Of a DNA stretch of 64,000 bases, positions 50,854 to 59,639 are shown one piece after another. The position numbers and the translations under genes are program-made. The DNA lies in the NCBI RefSeq assembly GCF_027474405.1, contig NZ_CP114871.1, forward strand, positions 2,365,001-2,429,000. The letters run 5' to 3'. How positions within the stretch are numbered: the stretch's first letter is position 1; each line of letters opens with the position of its first letter. This DNA comes from Caulobacter sp. NIBR2454. GTDB taxonomy: Bacteria > Pseudomonadota > Alphaproteobacteria > Caulobacterales > Caulobacteraceae. Below the pieces are notes generated by a model that worked only from the letters and a program-made list of their open reading frames with translations, was not told the origin of the DNA and did not search any database.

Positions 50854-52605
50854 TCAGCGCTGGACGAGGTATTCGCCGGAAACCATAGAAAGGAAGACCG
50901 CCAGCTTCGCCCGCTTAAGCTTGGCGGCGTCGATGTTCGTCTCATTGGTGGCGGGGATCGCGATCGAGTTGACCGCGGCCAATATCTGCTGACGCAGGGC
51001 TGCGGACATCTGGCCGTAGAACAGAAGGCTGTTCACGCGATCCAGAAGGGCTTCCGGCGTAGCGGCCAGAGCGACTTCGTCGCGATACTGGCTGACCACG
51101 TCGCCCATGGACCAGGTCTTGGGGTTGTACCCAACCCCGGTATCGATCGTGGTTTTGATGAAGTTGAAGTAGCTGGCGGCCGTCAGCTCGCTGACGATCT
51201 GAAGCTCTGGAGCGACCAGCCCAGCCTCGCCAAGCGGCGTGTTGGGCGGCGAGTAGCCAGGACGCCAGAAGTTGAAGACCGAAGGCGCGGTGAGCGGCGC
51301 CTGCCCCAGCTGCAGCGGCAGGCTGGTGCCCATCATGATCCGGCTTTCGTCGCCCAGGCCGTCGCGGTGGATGATGAAGAAGCCGGTCTTGGAATAGGCC
51401 TTGAACGCCCTCATCCAGCTGGTCAGGCGCAGCAACGGCTCCCGCAGCTTGCCGAAGTTTTCATCCCGCTGGGCCGCTTCGAGGTCACGCGCCTCAGGAT
51501 CGAGCAAGATAGCCTTGATGACGTCGCTCAGTTCGCCGCGCACGCCCTGCCCGTTGTCGTTGAATACCTTAGCCACCCTGGCAACATAGTCGGGGCTCGG
51601 GTTGCTGGTGACGAAGCGCTGGATCAGTTGGCGGCCGATGAACGGTCCGACGTTTGGATGCTGGAACAGCGTGTCCAGCGCGATGGCGAGATCGCGCGGC
51701 CCGTTTGACGTGGTCGAAGCCGGGATCGTAACGCCCAGGAACTTCTTTTCGGAGGTGGAGTGATGCTCGGGGTAGTACTTCAGCGGGTGCTCGTAACCGC
51801 CATTATTCCCTAGAGCGGAGAAGAACGAGCCGACAGCCCAACTCAACCCGCTGAAGACCTTGGCCAGACCCTCGACGTCGTCATGGCTGTAGGCGGGGAT
51901 GGGCGCGCCGTTCCGCAGCTGCGGCGTGCCGTCCTCATTCAGCATGACCGTACCGATGGTCATGAGCTGCATGACCTCGCGGGCGTAGTTCTCGTCCGGA
52001 TGGCGCCCCGTCGCCGGATCTTCCTTCTGGCTTTGGACGTGGGTCAGGTACATGCCCATGGCAGGGCTAAGCGTGACCTCTTCGAGCAAACGCCGGAAGT
52101 TGCCGAGCGCGTTGAACCCGAGCATGTCGTAGTACTGGGCGGTAGCCTTCCACGCGCCGAATTCCAGGACATCCGCAGTGCGGGAGACCACGAATATCTG
52201 CGAAAGCGCCGACTGCATGCGTTGGCGCAGCTGATCCTGGCCCTGGGCGACACGCGTGTAGAAGCTCTCCTGGAACGCTACGCGGGCCTCGGGGAAGAAG
52301 GGGTTCTTGTTACTGCTGGTACGCTCAAGAATGTAATTCTTGGTGGAGTACTGATCCGTCCTCGGCAGCTGGCCGAGCGAAATCTGGTCATCCAGCCAGG
52401 CCTCGATCCCCATTTCTTTGACGGTCGCGATATCCGCTTCCGTCGCCCCCCACGTCGCTTGCGTCAGGAAGCGTGCAGCTTCGTTGTCGGTGGGCGGCTC
52501 GGCCATCTTGCCGACGCCGGTCGACTTCAGCGCGCCGGATGCGGCGACGGCGGCGGTGAGGGCCACCGCGCCGGTCGCGACCAGGACCTTCGTACTTGTT
52601 TCCAT
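50854..52605 (-). CDS. DUF1800 family protein
   Basis: A 583-residue protein with an N-terminal hydrophobic segment (VLVATGAVALTAAVAASGAL) that may be a signal anchor. Family marks are NEAARFLTQATWGATEADI near residue 40, NYAREVMQLMTIGTVMLNEDGTPQ, PNVGPFIGRQLIQRFVTSNPSPDYVARVAKVF and a C-terminal YRDEVALAATPEALLDRVNSLLFYG. The start at 52605 excludes six residues from an upstream in-frame TTG. The gene precedes DUF1501 in what is likely a two-gene operon. Function unknown; surface or periplasmic location likely. Confidence 0.85.
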   Translation of the reverse strand: METSTKVLVATGAVALTAAVAASGALKSTGVGKMAEPPTDNEAARFLTQATWGATEADIATVKEMGIEAWLDDQISLGQLPRTDQYSTKNYILERTSSNKNPFFPEARVAFQESFYTRVAQGQDQLRQRMQSALSQIFVVSRTADVLEFGAWKATAQYYDMLGFNALGNFRRLLEEVTLSPAMGMYLTHVQSQKEDPATGRHPDENYAREVMQLMTIGTVMLNEDGTPQLRNGAPIPAYSHDDVEGLAKVFSGLSWAVGSFFSALGNNGGYEHPLKYYPEHHSTSEKKFLGVTIPASTTSNGPRDLAIALDTLFQHPNVGPFIGRQLIQRFVTSNPSPDYVARVAKVFNDNGQGVRGELSDVIKAILLDPEARDLEAAQRDENFGKLREPLLRLTSWMRAFKAYSKTGFFIIHRDGLGDESRIMMGTSLPLQLGQAPLTAPSVFNFWRPGYSPPNTPLGEAGLVAPELQIVSELTAASYFNFIKTTIDTGVGYNPKTWSMGDVVSQYRDEVALAATPEALLDRVNSLLFYGQMSAALRQQILAAVNSIAIPATNETNIDAAKLKRAKLAVFLSMVSGEYLVQR

Positions 52606-52888
52606 GAGCGTGCAGCCTCCCAAAACTCGAGGCCGAAGGTGGCGAAAGCTTCGCCTTACAACAAACGACGGTTCTTGATCGCCGGTGAGGAGATTTCACC
52701 GATCTCGCGGGCGAATTCGACAGCTTGTGCGATGGATGCCGTTGACGAAGTCGATCGGCCTTTGCGTGCCTTGCGCCAGTTTTCGCACGTCCCGGTGGCG
52801 CTTTTACTTGGGGCCGACATCCAGCCCGGGGGAACAAGGCTTCACTCGAAGCTGTTTCCCTCTAAAGCTTGAGCGGCGGGAGGCTTCC
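52606..52888. promoter_or_regulatory. Divergent promoter region, DUF1800 / gcd
   Basis: 283 bases between the two divergent start codons. GGGAGG at 52878-52883 serves the gcd start. No clear operator repeat was found. Open frames crossing it have no ribosome-binding site or recognisable product. Confidence 0.5.
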
Positions 52889-55306
52889 TTGGTCAATCTG
52901 GTTCGTGAGGATGCGCCGCGTGCGGCGTGGTTGGCGCAGATTCTGGGAGGGGCGTTCGCCCTGATCGGGGCGATCCTCACCATCGGCGGCTTGTGGCTGC
53001 TGATCCTCGGCGGCTCTCCCTACTATGTTCTCGCTGGCCTTGGCCTGATGGCCTCCGGCGCTCTTCTCCTGCTCAAGCGGGTGACCGGCGTCTGGGTCTA
53101 CGGGGCGCTCTTCGTGGCGACCTTGGTCTGGGCGTTGTGGGAGGTGGGCCTGCGCGGCTGGCCCCTGCTGCCACGGGTCATCGCTCCCGCCGTCCTGCTG
53201 GTCCTCGCCCTGGCATGCACGCCACTGCTGACGACCTCGCGCAGCGCCCGCCGCGCGGCCTTGGGCGGCTTCATAGGCTTTGTGGCCGTGATGGCGGTCG
53301 GGTTTCTAACTCTCTTCGTCGTTGATCGACCCGCCAGTCCGCAGGCCCTCCCCGACCCGCGATTCTCGATGACGGAGCCCTCCCTCCTGTCGGCGGGGGC
53401 CGACTGGCCGGCCTACGGCGGCACCTATGGCGCGCGGCGCTATTCGCCCCTGACCCAGATCAACGCCAAGAATGTCGGCAAGCTGGAACGCGCTTGGGTC
53501 GCCCATACCGGCGACCTGCCCAGCGAGGCGGCGAAAGGCAAGTACGGCGCGGAGACCACGCCGCTGAAGGTCGGAAACAGCCTCTATCTGTGCTCGGCCA
53601 AGAACATCATGATGTCTCTCGACCCAGCCACCGGCAAGGAGCGCTGGCGCTACGACCCCAAGGTCTTGGACGAGTCGATCCCCTATACCGCCGCCTGCCG
53701 AGGGGTGGCCTATTACGCTGTCCCCGGCGTCGATCCGGCGGCCCAATGCTCGACCCGCATTATCGAGGGGACCTTGGACGGACGCTTGATCGCCGTCGAC
53801 GCCCGCACGGGCGTTCCCTGCCCCGGCTTTGGCCAGAACGGACAGGTGAGCATCAAGATCGGCATGACGCCGTCTGCGCCGGGCATGGTTTCGATCACCT
53901 CGGCTCCCACCATCGTGCGAGGCGTCGTCGTCACTGGCCACCAGGTTTTGGACGGCCAGATGCGCGCGGCGCCGTCCGGGGTGGTCCAGGGGTTTGACGC
54001 CGTGACCGGGACCTTGCGCTGGGCCTGGGACATGACCCGTCCGGACCTCACTGGCTATCCGCCCCCGGGCCAGACCTGGACCCCAGGCACGCCGAACATG
54101 TGGACCACCGCATCCGGCGATGAAGCTCTGGGCCTGGTCTATCTGCCCATGGGCAACTCAGCCGTCGACTACTGGAGCAGCATGCGGTCGGAGGCTGAAA
54201 AGCGCTATTCGACCTCGCTCGTGGCCCTGGATGTGACCACCGGCAAACCGACCTGGTCGTTCCAGACGGTGCATAATGACGTGTGGGACTATGACCTCGG
54301 CTCGCAGGCGACGCTGGTTGATTACCCCTCGCCCGCCGGCTCCATTCCAGCGCTGATCCTGCCCAGCAAGCAAGGCGACATCTACGTCCTGGACCGGCGC
54401 ACCGGTAAGCCTCTGACACCTGTCGAGGAACGCCCTGCACCCCAGGGCGGCGTTGAACCGACCCAAAGGGCGCGCACCCAGCCGTTCTCGCTGTTCCACA
54501 CCCTGCGCAAGCCCGACCTGACGGAAAAGTCGATGTGGGGCATGTCGCCCATCGACCAGATGGTCTGCCGGATCCAGTTCAAGCGCGCCAGCTACAAGGG
54601 CTTCTACACCCCGCCCACGGTCGATCAGCGCTGGATACAGTACCCGGGCTACAATGGCGGCTCCGACTGGGGCGGCGTGGCGATCGACCCGCAGCGCGGG
54701 GTCATCGTCGCCAACTACAACGACATGCCCAACTACAACCGGCTCGTTCCCCGGGCCGAAGCCGACCGAAAGGGCTGGGCTCCCCGCGGCGACGCTCGCG
54801 GCGGCGGCATGAAAGGGGGCGCGGAAGGCGCCGGCGATCCCCAAGCCGGAACGCCGTACGGCATCGACGTCAACGCCGGGTGGCGGCTGCCAGTCACCGG
54901 CCTGCTGTGCAAGGAGCCGCCCTATGGCGGCATCCGGGCCATCGACATGGCCACCGGCAAGACCCTGTGGGACCGCCCCTTTGGCACGGCTCGCAAAAAC
55001 GGCCCCTTCGGCGTCGCCTCGCATATGCCGTTCGAGATCGGCACACCCAACAATGGCGGCGCCGTGGTCACCGCCGGGGGTCTGGTGTTCATCGCCGCTG
55101 CGACCGACGACCTGATCCGCGCCATCGATCTGAAGACCGGCAAGACCGTCTGGAAGGACGTGCTGCCGGCTGGCGGCCAGGCCACGCCCATGACCTATGA
55201 GGTCGGCGGGCGCCAGTATCTCGTCATCATGGCGGGCGGCCACCATTTCATGGAGACGCCAGTAGGCGATGCAGTGATCGCCTATGCGCTACCTGACGGT
55301 TCTTGA
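52889..55306 (+). CDS. gcd: Membrane PQQ-dependent glucose dehydrogenase
   Basis: An 805-residue quinoprotein that oxidises glucose (or related aldoses) to the lactone in the periplasm and passes electrons to ubiquinone. The TTG at 52889 is preceded by GGGAGG at 5 bases and precedes five membrane helices (about 15-140), the hallmark of membrane-bound Gcd. The beta-propeller follows, with DWPAYGGTYGARRYSPLTQIN, the tryptophan-docking repeats DPATGKERWRYD and DVTTGKPTWSFQTVHNDVWDYDLGSQ, and WGGVAIDPQRGVIVANYND. No PQQ synthesis genes are in the window. It ends 6 bases before the convergent PLC/PAP2 gene. Confidence 0.9.
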   Translation: MVNLVREDAPRAAWLAQILGGAFALIGAILTIGGLWLLILGGSPYYVLAGLGLMASGALLLLKRVTGVWVYGALFVATLVWALWEVGLRGWPLLPRVIAPAVLLVLALACTPLLTTSRSARRAALGGFIGFVAVMAVGFLTLFVVDRPASPQALPDPRFSMTEPSLLSAGADWPAYGGTYGARRYSPLTQINAKNVGKLERAWVAHTGDLPSEAAKGKYGAETTPLKVGNSLYLCSAKNIMMSLDPATGKERWRYDPKVLDESIPYTAACRGVAYYAVPGVDPAAQCSTRIIEGTLDGRLIAVDARTGVPCPGFGQNGQVSIKIGMTPSAPGMVSITSAPTIVRGVVVTGHQVLDGQMRAAPSGVVQGFDAVTGTLRWAWDMTRPDLTGYPPPGQTWTPGTPNMWTTASGDEALGLVYLPMGNSAVDYWSSMRSEAEKRYSTSLVALDVTTGKPTWSFQTVHNDVWDYDLGSQATLVDYPSPAGSIPALILPSKQGDIYVLDRRTGKPLTPVEERPAPQGGVEPTQRARTQPFSLFHTLRKPDLTEKSMWGMSPIDQMVCRIQFKRASYKGFYTPPTVDQRWIQYPGYNGGSDWGGVAIDPQRGVIVANYNDMPNYNRLVPRAEADRKGWAPRGDARGGGMKGGAEGAGDPQAGTPYGIDVNAGWRLPVTGLLCKEPPYGGIRAIDMATGKTLWDRPFGTARKNGPFGVASHMPFEIGTPNNGGAVVTAGGLVFIAAATDDLIRAIDLKTGKTVWKDVLPAGGQATPMTYEVGGRQYLVIMAGGHHFMETPVGDAVIAYALPDGS

Positions 55307-55312
55307 GGCCGG

Positions 55313-57088
55313 CTAGAGCCCGGCGCCGGACAGCGCGGCGGCTACCTCCGCGCGCGCCGCATCCATGTCCTGGCGGAACAGCGGGGAGGCATGTTCCGCG
55401 GCGAAGATCGCCATGCCGCCGATGATGCCCGCTTCGGCCGCGCTGTAGCTGTGCGCGCCGCAGATATATCGGCTCTCGGCGTACTCGCGACCGCGCGCCA
55501 GCAGTTCGGTTTTCCGCTGGGGGGCCAACTCGGCCAGGATCAGGCCGACGTGCATGCCATGGGCCGAGTGCCCCGACGGATAGTCTGGGTTACCGGCCAG
55601 GTGATCGCTCTTGGCCTCGCAGATCGGCAGGTCAGTGCCCAGATAGGGACGCTTCGTACCCCAATGCGTCTTCGCCACGCCGACCACCGAGCGGTCGTCG
55701 CCCGACCGGTCCAGCAGCGCCGTAAGGATGGGAGCCTGCTCAGGACGAATACGCACGCCAAGGGCGGCGGCGAAGTGATCGTACATGTGCCCATTGACGT
55801 CCGACGTCGCCAGGGCCCAGCGAGCGGTTCCCTGCAACGCCCGCGTATCGCGGAAGATGGCCGCGTCGGCCAACGCCTTGGGTGAGCCCGGGGCCGGCGG
55901 CTGCGCCATCACGACGGTCAGGTCCGGGCGTTCGGCGGGGGCGAGATAGCCGCGGACCGGCGCGCCCTTTTCAGCTTCGATCGCCAGACCGCGGCACTGG
56001 TCGGCGGCGCGAACGGTATTGCAGACCGCCGCCGCTCCGCCCGGCAGGCGCGCGAAATAGCCGCCGGCGAAGCGCGGGTCCGGCCGCATATAGTCGGTGG
56101 AGACATACTGCGCGCCGCTGCTGAACGCGGCGCTCCGGCGGCGCGGATCATTGGCGCGCGCTTCCCAGGTGTCTGCGTCGGCGCGCGTGCGGACCACAAA
56201 ACCCGCCTTCACGGCGGCCTGGATGCGCGCCTGCTCGGCGATGGGATCGTTGAGGGTCAGGTAGGCCGCGGCGGGCGAGGCCTCATCCGTGTTGACGAAC
56301 ATGGCCCGGCCTTCGAGCGACCGGCGCGCACCACGATAGACCGCCACCTTCTCCGTGCTCTCATCAAGCGCGAAGAACACCTTGCCGCGGGCGGCGCCCA
56401 AGGTTGGCCAGCCACCGGCCAGCACCGCCTCGCGCAGGGTCGGCTTCTTGCCCTGAACTTGATCGGGCGTGATCAGCTCGGCCTCGGAAAAGACGCTGCG
56501 GATTTCGGCGTCCAGCGCATCAAACGCCTTGGCGTCATAGGTCGGCGCGATGACGCCGCCGGGCAGGTTCGGGCCGCCTTCCTTGGCGTTGATCAGGATC
56601 AGGATCGGTGCGTGGGTCGGGTTGGCCTTCGACCACGCGCGCACCTCGCCCAGGCAGGCGACGAAGGTCAGGCAGGTGGAGCGGAAATCCACATCCTGCA
56701 TGTGCAGGACCTTGTAGCCCGGCTTGGCCATGATCGCTGCATTGGCGGGAGAAAGCAGCTCGCCTTGCCCCGTCGCGGTCTTCGGCTTGGCGTAGAGACC
56801 GCCCGCCGCATCCTGGGCGATGTCGATCTCCAGCTGGCGGGCGCCGTCGTTGAGTTGGTCCGTCAGCGGCCGGTGGCCGTAGTCGATGCCCAGGGCGCGC
56901 TGTCCAGCGGCCGCGACCATGACGGCGAGTTCCTGCGCGGGCAGAGACTGCTTGTAGCTGTTGTGCGTGCCTACGGCCGTCAGGTCATTGAGCTTCAACC
57001 CCTGCTCCATGCTCGCGCGGACGCAGGCGTCGTCGGACGACGGACAGGCGGCCGAAGCCACGGCGGCGGCGAACAACAGATGCAGCAT
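55313..57088 (-). CDS. PI-PLC-like / PAP2 acid phosphatase fusion, exported
   Basis: A 591-residue exported two-domain protein. The ATG at 57088 follows GGGAGGG at 7 bases and gives the signal peptide MLHLLFAAAVASA. Residues of about 25-350 resemble calcium-dependent phosphoinositide phospholipase C-like proteins: LTAVGTHNSYKQSL with the first catalytic His, and LEIDIAQDAAGG, VLHMQDVDFRSTC and THAPILILINAKEGG. Residues of about 360-590 form a class A acid phosphatase/PAP2 domain with KRPYLGT, PDYPSGHSAHGMHVG and SRYICGAHSYSAAEAG, the three phosphatase motifs. Together they could split a phospholipid and then dephosphorylate the head group. The real substrate is unknown. Confidence 0.85.
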   Translation of the reverse strand: MLHLLFAAAVASAACPSSDDACVRASMEQGLKLNDLTAVGTHNSYKQSLPAQELAVMVAAAGQRALGIDYGHRPLTDQLNDGARQLEIDIAQDAAGGLYAKPKTATGQGELLSPANAAIMAKPGYKVLHMQDVDFRSTCLTFVACLGEVRAWSKANPTHAPILILINAKEGGPNLPGGVIAPTYDAKAFDALDAEIRSVFSEAELITPDQVQGKKPTLREAVLAGGWPTLGAARGKVFFALDESTEKVAVYRGARRSLEGRAMFVNTDEASPAAAYLTLNDPIAEQARIQAAVKAGFVVRTRADADTWEARANDPRRRSAAFSSGAQYVSTDYMRPDPRFAGGYFARLPGGAAAVCNTVRAADQCRGLAIEAEKGAPVRGYLAPAERPDLTVVMAQPPAPGSPKALADAAIFRDTRALQGTARWALATSDVNGHMYDHFAAALGVRIRPEQAPILTALLDRSGDDRSVVGVAKTHWGTKRPYLGTDLPICEAKSDHLAGNPDYPSGHSAHGMHVGLILAELAPQRKTELLARGREYAESRYICGAHSYSAAEAGIIGGMAIFAAEHASPLFRQDMDAARAEVAAALSGAGL

Positions 57089-57150
57089 TTTAAAGCCCTC
57101 CCAGAAGCCAGGACGGCTTAGCCACGCTTCACGACAGTTCGACGACGAAC

Positions 57151-58743
57151 CTAGTTCACGCGGCGCTCTCGACCTTCCCAGTACGGCTCGCGCAATTGCC
57201 GGCGCAGAATCTTGCCGGCCGCGTTGCGCGGCAGGGCGTCTACGAAGTCCACGCTCTTGGGCGCCTTGAAGTGGGCGATGCGCGAGCGGGCGAAGGCGAT
57301 GATGTCGTCGGCGTCGGGCGTGATCCCCGGCTTGGGCGCGACCACGGCTTTCACCGCCTCGCCCCACTTGGCGTCTGGCACGCCGATCACCGCCACCTCG
57401 GCCACATGCGGATGGCCATAGACGGCGCTTTCCACCTCCGCCGGATAGACGTTCTCCCCGCCGGTGATGATCATGTCCTTCACCCGGTCGTGGATGTAGA
57501 GATAGCCGTCCTCATCCATGTAGCCGGCGTCGCCCGTACGCAGCCAGCCGTCAGCGCCCATGGTCGCGGCGGTGGCTTCGGGCAACTTCCAATAGCCGTT
57601 CATGTTGGCGGCCGAGCGGGTCGCCACTTCCCCCACCGTTCCGCGCGGGACCTCGGCGCCGGTCTCGTCGACAACCTTGATCTCCACCCCCGGCATGGGC
57701 AGGCCGGCTGAGCGCATGCGCGGCGTGCCGGCGGGGTCATGGTCCTCCGGCGGCAGATAGACGATGGTGCCGCAGGTCTCGGTCATGCCGTACTGCTGAA
57801 CGAAGCCGCAGCCGAACACCTCGATCGCCTCGCGCAACAGGTCCAACGGGATCGGGGCCGCGCCATAGAGCATGTACTTCAGGCGGCCGTAGTCGATCTC
57901 TCGTGCGCGAGGCTGGCGCACCACGATCTGCAAGGCCGCCGGAACCAGGAACAGCTTGGACACCCGGTCATGCTCGATGAAGTCCAGCACCTTGAAGGGG
58001 TCGAACTCGCGCGCCACTACGCTTGTCGCGCCGTTGAACAAGCCCACCATGCCCCAGCCGCTGCCGCCGATGTGAGCCACCGGCATCGCCACCAGGCTGA
58101 CGTCGTCCGGCCCCCACTGGTTCCAGTCCATGGGATTGAGCGTCGCCTCGCGCCGCCCGCGCAGCAGGTTGCCGTGGCTCAGCATCGCGCCCTTGGGCCG
58201 GCCAGTGGTGCCGGACGTGTATAGCTGGATCGCCACGTCGCGTTCGCCGATGGCGACGGCCGGATCGGTCGTCGGCTGGGCGGCGCGCCAGCTTTCGAAC
58301 GACGGCCAGTCCGCCTCTCCGCCTTCCATGGTCACCACCCCGACGCCAACCATCTGGCGCGCGATTTCATGGGCGACCGCCAGGCTCTCGGGCCCGACGA
58401 ACAGCAGCTTGGCCTCGGCGTCTTCGACCACATAGGCGATCTCGAGCGTGGCGAGCCGCCAGCCGATCGGCACGGTCACCACGCCGGCCTTGGTCGCCCC
58501 GACCAGCAGTTCGAAGTACCAGTCGCTGTTCTTGCCGACATAGGCGATGCGGTCGCCCTTTTTCAGCCCCGCGGCGATCAGGCCGTTAGCGACCTGGCTG
58601 GTGTGCCGGTCGAAATCGCCGAAGGTGGTCGACCGCCCCTCGAACTTGAGGGCGACGGCGTCCGGCCGCGTTCGCCCGTGATAGCGGGCGACATCGCCCA
58701 GGGTCGGCATCTGGTCGAAGTCGATGGCGGTTTGATCGCCCAT
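57151..58743 (-). CDS. Acyl-CoA synthetase (AMP-forming)
   Basis: A 530-residue adenylate-forming ligase that activates a carboxylic acid to its CoA thioester. Motifs: IQLYTSGTTGRPKGAMLSHGN (P-loop, A3) near residue 180, QQYGMTETCGTIVYLPPE (A5), DGWLRTGDAGYMDEDGYLYIHDRVKDMIITGGENVYPAEVE (A7-A8), and the catalytic lysine in the C-terminal PRNAAGKILRRQLRE (A10). It is most like medium/long-chain fatty-acyl-CoA ligases. The upstream SDR gene, 51 bases away on the same strand, looks like a dienoyl-CoA reductase, which suggests fatty-acid degradation. Confidence 0.9.
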   Translation of the reverse strand: MGDQTAIDFDQMPTLGDVARYHGRTRPDAVALKFEGRSTTFGDFDRHTSQVANGLIAAGLKKGDRIAYVGKNSDWYFELLVGATKAGVVTVPIGWRLATLEIAYVVEDAEAKLLFVGPESLAVAHEIARQMVGVGVVTMEGGEADWPSFESWRAAQPTTDPAVAIGERDVAIQLYTSGTTGRPKGAMLSHGNLLRGRREATLNPMDWNQWGPDDVSLVAMPVAHIGGSGWGMVGLFNGATSVVAREFDPFKVLDFIEHDRVSKLFLVPAALQIVVRQPRAREIDYGRLKYMLYGAAPIPLDLLREAIEVFGCGFVQQYGMTETCGTIVYLPPEDHDPAGTPRMRSAGLPMPGVEIKVVDETGAEVPRGTVGEVATRSAANMNGYWKLPEATAATMGADGWLRTGDAGYMDEDGYLYIHDRVKDMIITGGENVYPAEVESAVYGHPHVAEVAVIGVPDAKWGEAVKAVVAPKPGITPDADDIIAFARSRIAHFKAPKSVDFVDALPRNAAGKILRRQLREPYWEGRERRVN

Positions 58744-58794
58744 TTTGTTTCTCTCCCTGCGCTTTTGCTCGCCCTCTTACTGGGGCGTGGCGGG

Positions 58795-59577
58795 CTAGAT
58801 CGTCGAGGAGCCCAGCACCGAGCCCCCGTCGCAATCGATGATGGCGCCGGTGATGTAGGCGGCGTTGTCGCTGCTCAGGAACAGAGCCACGTCGGCGATC
58901 TCGCGCTTCTCGCCATAGCGGCGCAGGGCGATGTTGTCCTTGATCCGCTTTTCGACCTCGGGCGTCGGCGCTAGGCGCGCCATGCCCTCGGTGTCGGCGA
59001 TGGGCCCGGGCGAGATGGCGTTGACCCGCACGCCCATTGAGCCCCACTCCAGCGCCAGCACCTTTGTCAGCATGTTGATCCCGGCCTTGGCCGCGCAGAC
59101 GTGGGCCTGCATCACGCTGGGCTTCACGGCCTGCGGCGCGGTGATGCTGATCAGCGACGCGCCCGGCTTGCGCAGGAACTCGAACGAGGCGCGCAGGACG
59201 TTGAAGGTGCCGATCAGGTCGATGTCGACCACGGTCTTGAAGCCGTTGGCCGACATGCCTAGCGCCGGAGCCACGAAATTGCCGGCCGCGCCAGACAGGA
59301 CGATGTCGATCTCGCCGAACGCCTCGTGCGTCCCTTTCAGAGCCGCCTCGACCGCCGCGTAGTCTCGCACGTCGGCCGAGAAACCGACCGCCGTATGGCC
59401 CCTGCCCTTCAGCCCCGCGACCGCCGCGTCGACCTTGTCCTGGCTGCGGCTGATCACGGCGACGTTGGCGCCCTGCTCGGCAAACCGCTCGGCGATGGCC
59501 AGGTTGATGCCGCTGGTGCCGCCGGCGACGAAGGCGGTCTTGCCGGCCAGCAGGCCCGGCTTGAAGGCGTCGTTCAT
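58795..59577 (-). CDS. SDR oxidoreductase, 2,4-dienoyl-CoA reductase-like
   Basis: A 260-residue short-chain dehydrogenase. The NAD(P)-binding motif is AFVAGGTSGINLAIAERF, with LSGAAGNFVAPA as the NNAG-type element. The usual YxxxK pair reads HVCAAK: the lysine is kept but the tyrosine is not. This pattern, with NAISPGPIADTEGMARL after it, is close to peroxisomal/mitochondrial 2,4-dienoyl-CoA reductases, which likewise lack the tyrosine. The likely role is removing conjugated double bonds in unsaturated fatty-acid beta-oxidation. It is co-directional with the acyl-CoA ligase gene. Confidence 0.86.
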   Translation of the reverse strand: MNDAFKPGLLAGKTAFVAGGTSGINLAIAERFAEQGANVAVISRSQDKVDAAVAGLKGRGHTAVGFSADVRDYAAVEAALKGTHEAFGEIDIVLSGAAGNFVAPALGMSANGFKTVVDIDLIGTFNVLRASFEFLRKPGASLISITAPQAVKPSVMQAHVCAAKAGINMLTKVLALEWGSMGVRVNAISPGPIADTEGMARLAPTPEVEKRIKDNIALRRYGEKREIADVALFLSSDNAAYITGAIIDCDGGSVLGSSTI

Positions 59578-59639
59578 GTCGGTTCCTCACGCTTTGCCGG
59601 CATAGTGAGGTCGCATTCGACGCCGTGGCAATCGCCGAG

